A stretch of 64,000 bases of DNA from Ophiocordyceps camponoti-saundersi (nom. inval.) (taxonomy: Eukaryota; Ascomycota; Sordariomycetes; Hypocreales; Ophiocordycipitaceae), in assembly GCA_003339415.1 (NCBI GenBank), contig PDHQ01000155.1, positions 16,332 through 80,331 of the forward strand, in the 5' to 3' direction. The notes below the pieces were generated by a model. The model made no database searches, was not told the DNA's origin, and saw only the letters and a list, made by a program, of their open reading frames with translations. The position numbers were made by a program, and so were the translations under genes. Positions 62,145-64,000 of the stretch are shown one piece after another. Numbering within the stretch: the stretch's first letter is position 1; every line of letters begins with the position of its first letter.

Positions 62145-62335
62145 AATTAAATATAGCTAAATAAGAGGGTTTATAGCGGATATATTTAGGTTTTACTAAT
62201 AATGCTTAGTTATTACGTAGGGTATATAATTAGCTTAAAAGAGGGGCTCCTCTCCCTTTTCCTTTCTTTTTTTAATAGCTTTAATTATAACTTTACTTTA
62301 GCTTACTTTTATAATCGCTATAATAAAACTTTTAT
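62145..62335 (+). repeat. Direct repeat module, copy 1 (~185 bp)
   Basis: Matches 63685-63872 with mainly transition differences: GGGTTTATAGCGGATAT start, a pyrimidine-rich middle, and CTATAATAAAAC end. The two lie ~1.54 kb apart in the same orientation. They could be LTRs of a small non-autonomous element or ends of LINE-like copies. Confidence 0.7.
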
Positions 62336-63684
62336 ATTATTTAAAGCTCTTTTTACTACTAATTAAATATAGAACTAAGATTTTAATATAAAATACTATT
62401 AAATTTTACTTATATTAAAGCTACTTATAGCTTATTTTAATCTTAATTTCTAGTTAGCCGCTATATATATTAAATTTATAATTAATAGAGCTATAATTAA
62501 AAAGCCTAAGTTTTAGTTTTATTATATTTTTTTCTATTTTAATACCTTTTAGTAGATATTTTTTCTATATATTATTATAGCTATAAATTTTTCTTTTTAG
62601 CTTAAAGCTTTTTTAATATATATTTTTAAGCTTTTAGGAAGAGTTATAATAAGCGCTAAGTAGGTTTTTTTTTAATTAAGATATATTAGGGGCTATTAAA
62701 GCCCCTTAGAGAATATATTATAAAAAAAATATATACTCTTTTTAAGGCCGGATTATTATAATAATATAATTATATTAAAATTATTCTAATTTTATCCAGG
62801 CTATATAAGGAGCTATAAGAGCGCTTAGATTATAAAAACTAGCTTATAATATATATAGCTTTTGCTAGCCTTCTTAGAAATTTTAATAAAATATTTAGTT
62901 TTAGGAATATTTTTAACATATTAATTAATTTACCGCTTACTTTTATAGCTAGCCTAATAAATATTATATTTATAATTTTTTACCTTTTAAGTATTATTAA
63001 GTAATAGCGTTATTATTATTATAATTAAATTAATTATTTTAAGCGTAATTATCTAAAGCTTTATAAGTAAATAAAGATATTAAGGTTAAGGCTATATATA
63101 AGCGGAGTAAGGTAATTAAGCGTAAATCCGAAAAGTTTTAATTAAAAAGATAATAAGTAAAAAAGGATATATATATATTATATATTATAGCTTTAGTAAT
63201 TTCTAGCTTTATTATATTACTTTATATAAAAATAGTTTATATATAGCTTAGGCGCGTAGATTTATTAGTAAATATATATTATAACTATATTTTACCCTAG
63301 CTTATAAGCTAGCGCTAGCGGGATATAGTAAAAAGTATTTAGCTAGCTTTATATTTACTATAATTAGGTTATTTTCTAAACTTCTTATAATTAATATAAT
63401 ATTACCTAATTTAATATTTTTATTATATAAGCTTATCTCTTCCTACTTTAAGCGGTATTATAATTTCAAGCTTATTAGAATTTTCTTTATAAGGATTAGG
63501 GTTTAATTCCTTAAACTATAAGGGAGCTTTTCCGCCCTCTTATCCTTATCTTTATAAAAGCTATTAAGCTATTAGCTAGAGACTATATAAAGCGTTAAGC
63601 TAGCGTAATAATATATAACTTTTCTATCTTATATTTTTATTTTTTTAGCTAGCTTAAGGAGGGGGCTATATAAGGGATTAGTTT
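62336..63684. other. Sequence between the two modules, no gene read
   Basis: 1.35 kb of RIP-mutated DNA with no readable frame. Near 62710-62745 is an imperfect inverted repeat (AGAGAATATAT...ATATATACTCT). Confidence 0.45.
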
Positions 63685-63872
63685 ATAACTAATTATAGCT
63701 AGATATAAGGGTTTATAGCGGATATACTTAAGTCTTCCTAATAGCGCTTAGTTATCGCGTGGGGTATATAATTAGCTAAGTAAGGGGGCTTTTTTCTCCT
63801 CTCTTTTCTTTCCTTAATAGCTTTAATTATAACTTTATTTTAGCTTACTTTTATAATTACTATAATAAAACC
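63685..63872 (+). repeat. Direct repeat module, copy 2 (~185 bp)
   Basis: Second copy of 62145-62335; it keeps CGCGTGG where copy 1 has TACGTAGG. It runs straight into a long (TTA)n tract. Confidence 0.7.

Positions 63873-64000
<128 letters not shown>

Overview
The window is a gene-free, extremely AT-rich block of fungal transposon debris. The dominant signal is near-total loss of the dinucleotide CpA and its complement TpG, with TpA in excess and CpG still common. By eye I find no CA or TG in the first 2.6 kb. This is the pattern left by repeat-induced point mutation (RIP), so the source is very probably a filamentous ascomycete (Pezizomycotina) with very active RIP. The stretch would be an AT-isochore or a pericentromeric block. 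I cannot name the species. Nothing reads as an intact gene: the coding traces are crossed by TAA/TAG stops where CAA, CAG or TGG codons once stood.

Layout. 1-2290: 3' part of a degraded chromovirus pol (integrase plus chromodomain). About 2640-3592 and 11212-11990: a degenerate ORF of unknown function, split by a complete chromodomain Ty3/Gypsy element (3593-11206; 300-bp LTRs; target duplication ATAAG). A second complete copy lies inverted at 30659-38282 (300-bp LTRs; duplication TATAT). Both copies carry an extra coding-like segment between pol and the 3' LTR that reads best antisense. 12738-13367, 17838-18431 and 19097-19691: three copies of a 594-630 bp solo-LTR-like repeat R; two of them have perfect 5-bp duplications and matching empty sites elsewhere in the window. 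13520-14545: a Ty1/Copia RNase H tail.

16160-29930 and 44826-61723 are mostly a second LTR element, here called X, present in full, truncated, inverted and nested copies. X1 has 250-bp LTRs (complete copy 17077-25141). X2 has 186-bp LTRs (complete copy 47535-55332). X encodes a small Cys-rich N-terminal trace and a very long ORF conserved between X1 and X2, but I can recognise no reverse transcriptase in it. It is the best candidate here for something undescribed. A third repeat, Y, looks like a 5'-truncated LINE-type element with an (ATT)n tail. 38288-44825 holds unclassified degenerate sequence with two coherent coding traces. The right end (61970-64000) is simple repeats and a duplicated ~180-bp module.

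The insertion order can be partly read from the nesting. The unknown ORF was hit by chromovirus copy 1; inverted X copy G was hit by X1 copy A, which was then hit by R2 and R3; X1 copy D was hit by X2 copy E, which carries Y1. RIP inactivated all of them. Boundaries given for LTRs and duplications are base-level readings; limits of degraded ORFs are approximate.
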